A model generated the notes under the pieces. It did not search any database, was not told where the DNA came from, and was given only the letters and a program-made list of their open reading frames with translations. 64,000 nt of DNA from Sipunculus nudus. Taxonomy: Eukaryota; Annelida; Sipuncula; Golfingiida; Sipunculidae. The position numbers were made by a program, and so were the translations under genes. Below, in pieces: positions 1 through 12,300 of this stretch. The stretch is taken from the NCBI GenBank assembly GCA_026874595.1, contig CM049311.1:56305953-56369952 (forward strand). The letters run 5' to 3'. The stretch's first letter is position 1, and the number at the start of each line of letters is the position of its first letter.

Positions 1-24
1 AGTGCTTCAAAAAAATTCCAGCGG

Positions 25-28
<4 letters not shown>

Positions 29-78
<50 letters not shown>
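29..78. repeat. (AT)n microsatellite
   Basis: Perfect AT dinucleotide run of about 50 bp in the intron upstream of the first visible monooxygenase exon. Peptides translated from it are repeat artefacts. Confidence 0.95.
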
Positions 79-82
<4 letters not shown>

Positions 83-212
83 AACAGGTACAGATTCCGA
101 AAAAAATTTGTAGTGCAAAACAATGTATTAAAATTGGGTGAATGTACAGACTTATTTTGCAATAAAGTGTATGATTACACATGTTAAAGTATATATGTGT
201 TTGTTGTTACAG

Positions 213-380
213 GACGGTACAGTTCGCGTGATCTGGGCTTACGGCTCGGCAGACCCTTCTGACGGCACGCCCAGCTACCACAGCTCTAACCGCGGAACCA
301 AGAGCATACAGATGGTCAACCCAACGGTGGAAATGACGCTGCCAAATAACGCCCAAACCATAGACTTCTTGAATCCTAAC
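213..380 (+). CDS. MOXD1: MOXD1-like exon a (DOMON end)
   Basis: 168 nt, 56 codons, phase 0 at both ends. The acceptor is TTGTTACAG before 213 and the donor is GTAAGT at 381. It encodes the C-terminal part of the DOMON domain. The exon's last 10 nt plus the donor form the first unit of a 40-bp tandem repeat. Confidence 0.87.
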
Positions 381-3300
381 GTAAGTAAATCAATTGACTA
401 AATATCTCCTATATTCCTAACGTTAGAAAATTAATTGTTAAATGTCATCTGGATTCCTAACATAAGTGAATTAATTTATTAAAATCACCTCGTTTACTAA
501 TGTAAGTAGATTAATTAATTAAATATCATACGCACCTATATTCCTAACGTAAGTAAATTAAATTATGAAATATCACCTGGATTCCTAATAAATAAATTAG
601 ATGATGAAATATCATCTTGATTTATTAACATAATAAATTTATTGATTAAATATCACCTAGATTCTGAACGTAAGTTAATTAATTGATTAAATAAAATCTA
701 GATTCTGCGGTTTTATGGATTGAAAATTGATTAAAATTAATCAATATTGGAATGTTTCAAAACTATTGGCCTTATTTCAGGGAGGATTAGGAACACGTCC
801 CCTCACTTTGTTTTAGGAGGGGGGTAGGAGGGGGGGGGGGGGGTGGGGGGGGGGTAGGAGGGGTAGGGGGGGGGGGGGTTGGCATACAACGTATATCATT
901 TGTCAACCTCACTCTTTAGGGGTATAAAACGCAAAAATTTTACATAGCAAATTCGAGATTGTGGATCAATTATGCAACTCAAAATGAGAATATTTAGTGC
1001 ATAGCTTACTTCTGGCCTTATTGAATAATCATAATAAGCAAACTTTAATTACGAATACCAAATGTGGTTGAAATTGCTAAAAATAAAAGCTAATCCAAAA
1101 TATATATGCCGTAAAATGTGGTGGAAGTGAAGAAAATTGATATTCTGGGTGGGGACTATTATCCTCTAGCTCCTAAGGGGATTTCCCCTTCACATTTTAT
1201 CAGCAAACAAGGCTCGTGTGCATAACAATCATTTACAAAATGTGAAGAATATGAAATGTATATAATATAACTTTAAAATTATCATCTTAGATTATATTTT
1301 ACGATCTTAACTGGACATGGACTGTTCGTTGTTTGGGGAGCGTGCAACACAGCACCATTGATAGACGCTGGAAGCCTATTCGTTCTGGCTGCCTGCCCCT
1401 TATGATTTGTGCCCATTCACTCCTGGTTGGAGATGGCGCACCCTTATGGAGAAGATTTGCGCAGAATTCATTCAAACTGGAGTAGAAAATAAACTAGACT
1501 GGCCCAGTCGATATAATAGATAAAACTATTCGATCCTCCCGTTAACAGAGTCATCAAACTTTGCTGTGTCGCAGAGCTTAGAACAGTTACTCCCACCTCG
1601 CGGCTATAACAAAAGTACGGCTCTTTAGCCGAATATTCATCGACTGGTAAACTCGAGTGATTATGGGACGTTCAGCGCCACACATCACCGCCTCGCTGAA
1701 CTAAGGTCTTTTCCAGTGACGTCAGCATTGGTCTTTCCCTGAATCTTTCTTTCAAAACCATCATGGTTCATTCAGTCATCGCCTATTCAGGGCTTCTAGT
1801 TGAATACTAATATTCCCATTTAATCAGTCTTAATAGAATTTGGCCGTCGCTTATGTTCAGTTCAGCGGACTTGAAAACACTATATTCCTCAGCCTCGGTG
1901 TTAACGTTTATCGGACCACCACTCAACAAAGTGGGCCTGTTTAAACATAATGTAGGCATAACAAACTCTGGCTCCTCTGATCAGCGTGAATTGGCTACTA
2001 ATATTCCCATTTAATTTGTCTTAATATATTTAGGCTGTCGCTTTTGTTAAGTTTGGCAAGACTTTAAAACACTATAACCCTCAGTCTCAGTGTTAACGTT
2101 TTATCGGACCACCACTCTTGACAGTACGCCTAACAAACTCTGGCTAAGCCAATCAGCGCGAGATATTCATGTGCACACGCGACGAGCGCAGTCAAATTGT
2201 ACTGGCTGACTGAAACGATCAGGATACGCGAGTGGCAATTTGGCTGTTACTACACGGGTTCACACAAATGCTGCCAGCTGTTCCTGTCACTTCGGCAGAA
2301 GGAATTATAGTGGACCTGTTATTAAAAATTGTTGCGATAGTGTCTACAATATGCACTTATATTTTGCCTATGTACCGTAATATTCGTTGAGTAGAGATAT
2401 ATCATAGGACACGACTACCTGAAAACATAATCACAGTGCGAATGTTACCAAGCGGGTCCAGCTGTGATGCCGCTGTTGCGTTCTCAAAGCAACGATGCCA
2501 TTCACATGAGGCGTGACGGCCTGATATGCAGAGTTTCACCGTACGAACGTGACAGGGCTTTAGTGATAAGAGCTGGCACGGGGTTCAGTCTATCGGTACA
2601 TGGAATCACGTTTATTTTAAGCATTATATTAGTAAATGCAAAATAAAAAGCCTATGCAGGGCTAAACATCAACGTGCATCTGTTACAAGTCCAGCGCCTT
2701 AACCGTGGCGCGGCACCTGTAAGCATGATATTTAACTACATCTAGGTCTGGAAAAATAGAAGAAAGTATGAAAACAGAGAAGGAAAACATCGATGACATC
2801 ACACTACATCAGCCTGTACACCCATCACTTTTACCAACATGTGCTTGAAACCCATATGTTTTGTCTTACTTTACGATATTTTCCTGGTGGTACGTTTGAT
2901 TGATTGGTTATATAAATAGAAGTGACAAAACACTATTTGCAAAACTCTAGTTCGTCTGCTTGCCGTCAGATGTCTTTACTGAATTTGTTTGAATAATTCT
3001 GCGGGGCTTCCACATGTTATAAACACATGGATATAAACAAGCCTGTGTGTGGTGGAATTCGCGTTTTCTAACTATTTTAACAAGGGCAAAGGGACTATCT
3101 TTAGTTAACAGACGTCAGATTTCGGAATAACCCCCTTTAAGTGTGAAACAGATTTGTACTCAGGAACTTCGTCAGATACCCGGATTGGACAACGCGCACC
3201 TAAAAAATAATTTGATTTTTGTGGATATGTGACCATGCACATTGAATTAAATTTTTGTTATACGTGTGAGGAATGGTCATGACAAAAATATTTATGTAAG

Positions 3301-6300
3301 TATAGACTTATGTATACTTAATTTGTGAGGTTTTTTTTAACTCAGTTTCACTGATATTTGTGCGCTTGCATGGGTCAACAGTGACTTTTTGTGTCTCAAA
3401 ATAATACAAAAGATATGAGTATATTCCATGCAGTGATTTATTTTGTTTTCAGGTGACCATACCCAATACCGACACCACGTATTGGTGTCAGATATTCGCC
3501 ATGCCGAACCTTGGATCAAAGCATCACGTGATCAAGGTCAGTGTCGTTCACTCTCCCTTACTTATATAGCTGTCACCCGTGTGACACACTCACCAAGGTT
3601 TCCTTTGTGCTTAATTTATTATTCTTTTGTCATAAATTTGGGGCTCGTCCGGGATCCCAATTTTATGTTAAGGAACCTAATTTCAACAGATCAAGTAGAC
3701 GTGACGAACATAAATTTTGTAATGGAGATAAAAAAATCAGATTCTGTAACACCAGGCAGCGTGAAACGTCTGGGGGAATGAAAAGAAAAACAATGAAAAC
3801 AATCCTAACATTACACTAAATCAATACAATTACACAGTATAACAACATTACAACAGTAAATCAATTCAAGTATATAAATAAAGTGTACAGTACCTAGATA
3901 CCACCACTTACACAGCGACAACAAGTCCTTTATAACGTACAACCCAGATAAACAGTTCACATAAATCTTCTCAGAGAATGACAGTCAAGTTCATTCACAA
4001 AATCAATCCCTTGTAATCCTAAAGTGAAGTTCCTGTCATAATCCCGAAAGCAAACTGAAGACTATATAAGATCGGTCACAAATTTAGAAGAAAATCTATG
4101 ACTGCGCACTTATTCGAAAAGGTCCACAACTAACTTACACTCTTCTGTGTCCGCTGAAATATTTCTCTCCTTTCTCCCGGCTCTAAAACACAGCCCCTTT
4201 TAACTTTCACCTCAAGCCGAGAACTTTTCGTTTCTCGAACAATCCAAAGAACCTAACATGATACACAGTACACACGCGTTACAGGAAACATCTAGAACAA
4301 CATCGCTGTGTTTCTACATATCATGGTTCACACGTGAGCCTGCCCGGCTCGGCCAGGTGAGAAAGCCCCATACTAGCATGACCGCAGTGTACACGTCAGA
4401 CCCCACGCGTGGGCCGGGCTATGCCGTCATAGCAACGGCCAATGCTAGCGCTGCACATACACATACAATAAAAGCGACATCTGTAACAAGTGTAATTTTA
4501 CCTTTTGTTTAATTATTGAAATGTGTAATGCCCCGTAGGATGTGTAATATTTGCTATAGAGTTAGTGATGTGTTTTGTGCTGTCCCCTGTGTATTCATTG
4601 CAACACAGTCAGTAATGTGTTTTGTCCCGTAGGCTATGCATTCATTGCTATGGAGTCAGTGATGTGTTTTGTCTAGTAGGTTGTCTAATCTTTGCTAAAG
4701 AGTCAGTAATGTGTTTTGTCCTGTCGGCTGTGTAACCATTTACCCCATTTACACTAGAAAATTGTGGCGCGATCCAGACAAGTCCAAATAAATGTGGAGC
4801 GGGCTGCATTTGGGTGACCATTTAGAACGCTACCCTGTCAAGTTAGGCCGCATAGCACTTAGCCAGGCCTACAAGCTGCTTTGCGTTTACACGCATAGCG
4901 CGCTCCCTCAGTTTACATACGTACGAATCCCAAATGTAGATCGCGCTAAACGCTGTCTGGCTCGCGCTAGAAAGTAGAACCGACTTAAACCTCTGGGGGG
5001 TGTTTCATTAACATTGTAAATGACTTAAGTCCAAACCCGGGACTAAAGCCCGAAAACCGACTTGCCTAAGTCCGAGAGTTATGTCCGATTCAAAAACGCT
5101 GGTTTAACAAAGCCCGACTTAAGCCTGGGGAATCCCCTTTTCAGCGCCACCTAACGGCCGGCAGAACGCGGGAATGGAACAGAAGGGAACACATTAATTA
5201 AGGGCTATATATAGTGTCACTTCTTTTATATGGATGCAGGATTTTAACCTCAATGGTTGTGGATTAGAAAAATTAGGCCTAGTAACATTTGTCTGACTGG
5301 ATGTTTGAAGTGACATGTCATGGAAACTTGTACAACCACGTACTATTAATAGTATTATTATATAATTATTTATAATTCCTTTTAATAGTTTTATACCATT
5401 AATATCATTATTGGCATTAGCTCACGAGTACGAGTGCGTCTTTTTTCTATCAAGGTGGGGAGGGGGAATGACTTACACACAAACACACACATATTACAAT
5501 TAATTATAAGATTTTAGAAAATAAGGTATTAATAATACCTTAAAATTAATAAAACATAATACCATCATGTTTCCGGTATAAGATAATTCTATGCCGGGTT
5601 TAGATATATTTCATAGTTAACTCATAAATGGTACAAAAGTCTATAAATATATTTTTGTAAATGTTTTTCTTTGCAATATATAAATATTATTCTCTGAATA
5701 TAGTGCCCCCCCCCCCCCCCCCCTATATTGACGCCCCTGTTCTATGAAGTATGATGTTAAGTGTTAAAGTCTAAGATTCTAGAAATTCATTTCAATGAAA
5801 GCTGTTAATTTTTATTTTAAATCATATCGATTAATATTCGTGACAGAGACCATGCAGTAGCTAACAAAAAATATAAAAACGTGTTTTAAACACTTTCCCA
5901 CTTGTGATGGACTTAATTAATTTCACTTCATTGTTATATTTATATCATATGGCAGTCTGGATGGATAGTCAGATCAAAGATATTAGTACAGTGAAATATT
6001 TATAATAATCAGTATACAGTGTAATTGTATGATATAAATCATCTGTATTTTGATCATTATACATGTAGCTATAAAAATGCTACTATAGTAAAGGATCAGG
6101 CAGATCAGGAGAAATTTGTTTCGTTCAGGTTCTCACACGAATGTCAAGGACGCTACACTTTTATTTAGCAAGCTGCCTCGGTAATAGCAAATAGGCTACC
6201 TGTCAGTTTCGCTAATTAACTAGTCATTTGCAACTGTTTTTAAGTGCTGATTTACGCCTCTTTAATATCTATTTTGTACCTCGCCCGCTCGGCCCCGCAT

Positions 6301-9300
6301 CGAGGGGATGAGTACCGTGGCCAGCTGCACAAGGAGCATCAAAGTGACCGTTCTGGGAAACCAGCAACAGGCAGTCACCTCCCTGTCATCATATATGCCG
6401 ATAGGTTTGCTCTGTTTCCATATAATACGCTAATCAAGTTGAATTTTGTGCCGGATATGCCTCCAAACAGTGTGTCATGTGGCCATGTTTTCTGGTTAAG
6501 CCTGCTACCTGGCAGGCTTGAGGCTTAAGCCCCCAAACGGACTTAAGTCATTTTTGGTATTTTTATTGAATCGGGCTTAACTCTTCAGCTGGGTGGCTTA
6601 AGTCAAAATCGGTCATTTTCGGGCTTAAACTTAAAAGTCAGTTTATTGAAACACCCCCCTGGTCATTTTGTAGCGCGCTCCAGACGGAAAATTCTCGAAA
6701 TCTGGCGCGTTTGAGGGATTAGGTGCTCGCTAAACGATGTAGAGCGCTCCAGGAAAACGTGTGTAAATGGGGCTTTTGCTACAGTGATGTGCTTTGTCCT
6801 GTCGGCTTAAAACTGTCATGTTGTCATGTTCAGCAGGTTATTAAATCAGTATGTATTGTTTATCCTGCTGATCATTATGTTTGTTTTTCTAGCTGCTTGA
6901 TCATTATGTTTGTTTTTCTCGCTGCTTGATCATTATGTTTGTTTTTCTAGCTGCTTGATCATTATGTTTGTTTTGCTGGCTGTTTGATTTACTATGTTTG
7001 TTATATACAGATAGAGCCCATCATCCAGCCCGGCCATGAGTCCCTTGTTCACCACATTCTGGTCTACGCCTGTCTGCCCAGCATGAACGCCAGCCTGGTC
7101 GGGACCGGGTCAGAGTGTTACGATCCTAACATGCCGGGTGATCTGTGGGAATGTAGCAGTGTTCAGTTTGCCTGGGCCATTGGCGGAGGGGTAACAACAC
7201 ATGCATCTTTAAATCAGATATGAATAAACGTAACACAAAGACATGCGTACATGCACGCACAAATCATTTTGAAGAAAATCATATTTTATTACCAGTGCAT
7301 AAATATATACTTCTTCTTTAAAAAGTATAAATTTTACAGAAAAAAATAATAACATAATTATAAGCTGACCTGTTCCCATGATACGGCGTTTTCTTGTCGT
7401 CTCTGAGCAGTCTTTCAGAGACAGCCGAAGGTATCACGAAAGTATTTATGTTGGAATAATTTGGGGGACCAATCTACATTTAAGACAATTTTATGTTTTT
7501 TTTTTCTTCTGCTTTTTGTACTAGAAAAGTTGTCAATATTACGCGGAAAGATGTAACAAACTAAAAAATGAAAGAAATGCATCACCCTCACATTTATCCC
7601 TGGCCAACCGATTTGCAAGACATTTCGTATTTCTAATGGTAACATTGGTGTAATGATCTAAATTGTGCTCATTTTTCTAAAATTCAGACACAGGTAACAG
7701 CTTTTATCGGAATGTCAAATATCGGGTTTAAGTAGATAACTAGATGCATTCGATGGGGATTAGGTAAACTGTTTCTTTATGTTAGTTTCATTGATCCGAC
7801 ATTAGTTTCTTTTTTTTACACCCTTCTTTACTCGCAAACACATGTATGTTTAATTTGCATCCTAGGGGATAATATTATATTCATATCTAACATTATAACA
7901 TCTCCGATATAGTTAACCCTGACGCCAAATCGTCCATTTAAATCTTCATACCAAGCTTTAAACAAGTAATTCCAAAAGTCTTTAACCCAGAAAATAGCCT
8001 TTGAGAGATTTAAGGTATTTCTGTTTGTTTTTTTTCAGCCGATAGTCTTTCCAAGCCATGTTGGATATCCCCTCGGGACTTCGGGTACACCAATCTACGT
8101 TCGTATGGAAACTCATTATGACAATCCATCGCTGACCTCAGGTATTCTCGAGCCTTGATAAACAGATATTCTTGTTCTTGTATCTCATATAAGAACGCAC
8201 GCATGAAAGCACGTACAAAGTAAAACCTATATTATTCTAACAGGTCATTTTCATTCCTGTAGTATTCTTACAGGTCATGTTGACTCCTGCCTTATTATTA
8301 CAGGTTTTTTTTACTCATGTCTTATTCTTACAGGTCATGTTGACTCATGTCTTTTTCTTACAGGTCATGTTGACGCATGTCTTATTCTTACAGGTCATGT
8401 TGACTCCTGTCTTATTCTAACAGGTCATGTTGACTCCTGTCTGATTCTTACAGGTCATTTGACTCATGTATTATTCTTACAGGTCGTGTTGACTCCCCTC
8501 TTATTCTTACAGGTCGTGTTGACTCATTCCTTATTATTACAGGTCTTGTTGACTCCTCCGGACTCCGGTTAACCTACACGTCCACACTGAGGTCGTACGA
8601 CCTGGGAATCATTGAGGCCGGCATGATGGTACATAAGTGGCATATAATTCCTCCTAAATTCCCCAACCTGGCCAGCTATGGGTACTGTACCAAAGAATGT
8701 CTTGAACAGGTAGGTTCTGGTGAAATACAGAGTATAACGGATGATTAGAGTGGTCTGATGATGTTTCCATAGAAGTTTAATAGTGCTCAGTGTCGTCTTA
8801 ATAGTCAATATAATATATGATATGCGGTGCTCTCTGCTGCTCGGTCTTATGATTAATTGATTTTGTGTATCTTCATTAAAGTTATTAGGATATTTTGCTG
8901 TAAATAATATATTTTGGAACTTTTGAACAAATAATGTCTGCATCACATCCCGGTAACTTTCATTTAATAGAATACTTCATATGCTTTGTCCGATGTTCAT
9001 GTTTCAAACATATCTTTGTCCTGAAACATTGATGTCTTTGTGTGTTTTATTTTCTCCTTCTTTCTCGGTGGACGAGTAGTCTTCCTTAATAAATAACGAT
9101 TCACCGGAATATTTATTTGACAACTTAGGCATGTTGAAACAAAACTGTTTAAATCAGGTTAACAGATTCATCAAAATGTTTGGGCGTTTTAACAGGCCTA
9201 ATTAAACTTTTTTTCCTGTAACTACAAGCTCAAGCAATTTAAATTCAAACCAGAAAAATTGCATTCTAAGGAATTCAATTATAGTCTCCACCATGCTGGG

Positions 9301-12300
9301 ATCCCTGTTATGGTATGGTCCAAAAACCGTGTTTGCATTCACTTATTCAGGAATATTCCCAGGTACATTCGTGCAAAAGTGGCTGTACCTTTGTGAATAA
9401 TCTTTTGTAGCATACCTGAATCCGGATCATGTTTCGGACTCGCACAAAAATGTAATCGATTCTTCATTGGCCCATTCCCGAAATGCCATAAAAAGTTCAT
9501 AATATTCCGTTCATTATTGTGTGATGTTGTGAACAAACACTCAAACACATAGGAAAGGGGATGACGCATACTCAAATGTTGTAGGCAGTAATATACTTCT
9601 TTGACACCCGGCTTTACACTTGGAATTTCAACCTCCTCCCTTCAGCGGAATGAAAAAGGCTTTAAAATTGTCAGTCAAACAGTTTAGGGGCCCTACCCCG
9701 GAAATTACCAATACAACCCATAAGAATCACAGTATCTTATTAAACGACTATTCATAGAAAATGACATGCACTTCCATGACATTTACAGAATATAGGCATC
9801 ACGGTTTCATTGCCCATTGATTATTTAGACAATCTTTTTTGTACTTCATGGCTCACTTAAAAGTTCTTTAGTATTCTTGTAAATTTGGAGCCAATGCTTA
9901 ATGTGCAACCAAATCACCACGTATATTTAAGTTTTAAATTAGGATATACAAAACAAAATTCCAAACATGTTTATGTTTGTCTCACTTACTTTAATTGAAC
10001 AAGTAGACACTAGGTGGCGACAGCGATGCTCGATAAGATGGTTATTGTTAATACGGCAAGGGAGTTTTATTGAGCACACTGATCTGTCTCACAAATATAT
10101 CGCATATTCTTAGCTTTCAGCCAGTAATAATAATATGAATAATGATGGATTAATTATCAATTAGCACTCATTTCCGTATAATGAATGTTGAAAAAGGTAT
10201 TGTACGTTTAAAGAGTTCGATTTGAAACTAAGAATATTACTGAAACCCTTTTATGTAATGAAATTGGTCATATGGCATAAAATACGTGAAATGTCTATCT
10301 CTCCACAGCAGGGCTATTTGTTATACTTTGTACGTAACAGTTAATAAGATGGAACGAAAGCAAAGTGATTTTATATAGCTAAAATATATGCAAAATTAAA
10401 AAACAGGCAAGTGTTTTTTTAATAGGCACATGTCAACCGTATCATTTGTTTTTATTGTTCATTTATTATTTTTATTTTAGAGCATGGGAACGGAAAACCA
10501 GTTGAACGTGTTTGCTGCCATGGTCCACAGCCATTTGATAGGAAGAGCCGTCAGAGTGCACCACGTGCGGGGAACCGAGGAACTGCCGTACCTCACAACA
10601 GATGATTACTACGACTTCAACTTCCAGGAGACGCGAATGCTACAGTCAGAAGTCGCGATAAAGAAAGTGAGGGAAATAATTCACGATACTGAAATTGAGG
10701 GAAATAACTCATGATACAGAAAGTGAGGGAAAATATTCGCGATACAGTAATTGAGGGAAATAATTCACGTTACAGAAAGTGAGGGAAATAATGCATGATT
10801 CAAAAAGTAAGACTGGGATTACTCAGTCAATATTTTAGGTATAATTCTATAAACAGCATATTTCAAGGTAATCTACATACAATAATCGATCATCTGTTTT
10901 TTTTTTATCTTACAGTCATTGAACATGATTTTACAACCTATTCCTCTTAATGACGCAATATCGTTTATCAGCTGGCGAATCAAGAGGTGTTTAGAGGTTG
11001 AACCAAACCTAACGTGGAGATAAATTGCTGTGTTCTCCGAATTTTAAGAGTATCCCTCATCCTTCATTCAGCCTTTCCTAAATATCAGTCCATCGATGTA
11101 AAGACAGTCTCTTCCGTTTAAAAAAAATCTTTGATCGGTCTCCGGGATGACGTCATGTAAGTTGCCTTCTGGACCTGTGTTAGACAACTCCACTCGCATA
11201 CTAGTATAAATACATTACCTAAAACGCTAAAATTCTACATACTTTTCTTCAGATTTTTTGTAGACAAACATACACAAAATCTATTGAAAACAAAACTATA
11301 CCCCAATTGATAGGAATATGCATTTTGGCTACTAGGAGTTTTTGTACTAGTCCCGGGTAAAACTTTGTATTCATAAAACTGGTCGGATTACAGGGCACGA
11401 GTGAACGTCATTCCAGATTTCATACGTCTTGCAGTCTTCTGGGAATAGTTTTCGTTTCCTTAATTTTTCGAATCATATTTTCAAAATGTATCAACACACT
11501 TTATTACATCTTTTCAGGGTGACATTCTGATAGTTCAGTGTAATTATACGTCCACAGGTCGATCAGCTTATACAAAGGTGAGCACATTTCATAAAATACA
11601 CAAATTAAATTGTATTCCGACTTTATTTCGTCAGTAGTGTACTTGTGATAAATATGTTCAATGTGATTGTCCGTATTTACCATGTTGAGTGAAATCAAAC
11701 ATACATTTGTATTGGTGTAGATCCGGTTCAATTTGGGTGCTCCATATTGATTATGTAGGGTGATGTTACACGTGGGTTGTGTTGCTGTGTGTATCTGGTT
11801 TAATGTGGTGTTCCGTATTTATTCTGCTGGGTGGAGTCAGGCGTAGTTGTATTGCTAAGTGTATTTTGTTGAGTATGGTGCTCCGTATTTATTCTGTTTA
11901 ATGGTATTAGGCGTATTTGTGGTTCTGAGTGAATTTTTTTAAGTATGGTGCTCCGTATTTATTCTGCAGGGTGGAGTCAGGCGTAGTTGTATTGCTGAGT
12001 GTATTTTGTTGGGTATGGTGCTCCGTATTTATTCTGTTTGGTGGTATTAGGCGTATTTGTGTTTCTGAGTGATTTTTTTAGTATGGTGCTCCGTATTTAT
12101 TCGGCAGGGTGGAGTCAGGCGTAGTTGTATTTCTGAGTGTATTTTGTTGAGTATGGTGCTCCATATTTATTCTGTTTGGTGGTATTAGGCGTATTTTTGT
12201 TTCTGGTTGAATTTTTTTAAGTATGGTGCTCCGTATTTATTCTGCAGGGTGGAGTCAGGCGTAGTTATATTGCTGAGTGTATTTTGTTGAGTATGGTGCT

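Larger units (their letters stand above)
4742..6773. mobile_element. Non-autonomous DNA transposon, Harbinger-like ends (outer)
   Basis: The terminal inverted repeat is ACCCCATTTACAC at 4742 and GTGTAAATGGGGC ending at 6773. It has subterminal GCGC-rich motifs (GCGCTCC, GCGCGCTC) on both sides. It splits the 62-bp minisatellite, whose sequence resumes directly after. A 3-bp TTT flanks both ends (4739-4741, 6774-6776), compatible with a 3-bp target duplication. No transposase is visible. Net length without the inner insertion is about 370 bp. Confidence 0.65.

Noticed and set aside
6244-6528. 94-aa ORF inside the inner DNA transposon
   Set aside because: No transposase motif, and composition matches the surrounding non-coding sequence.
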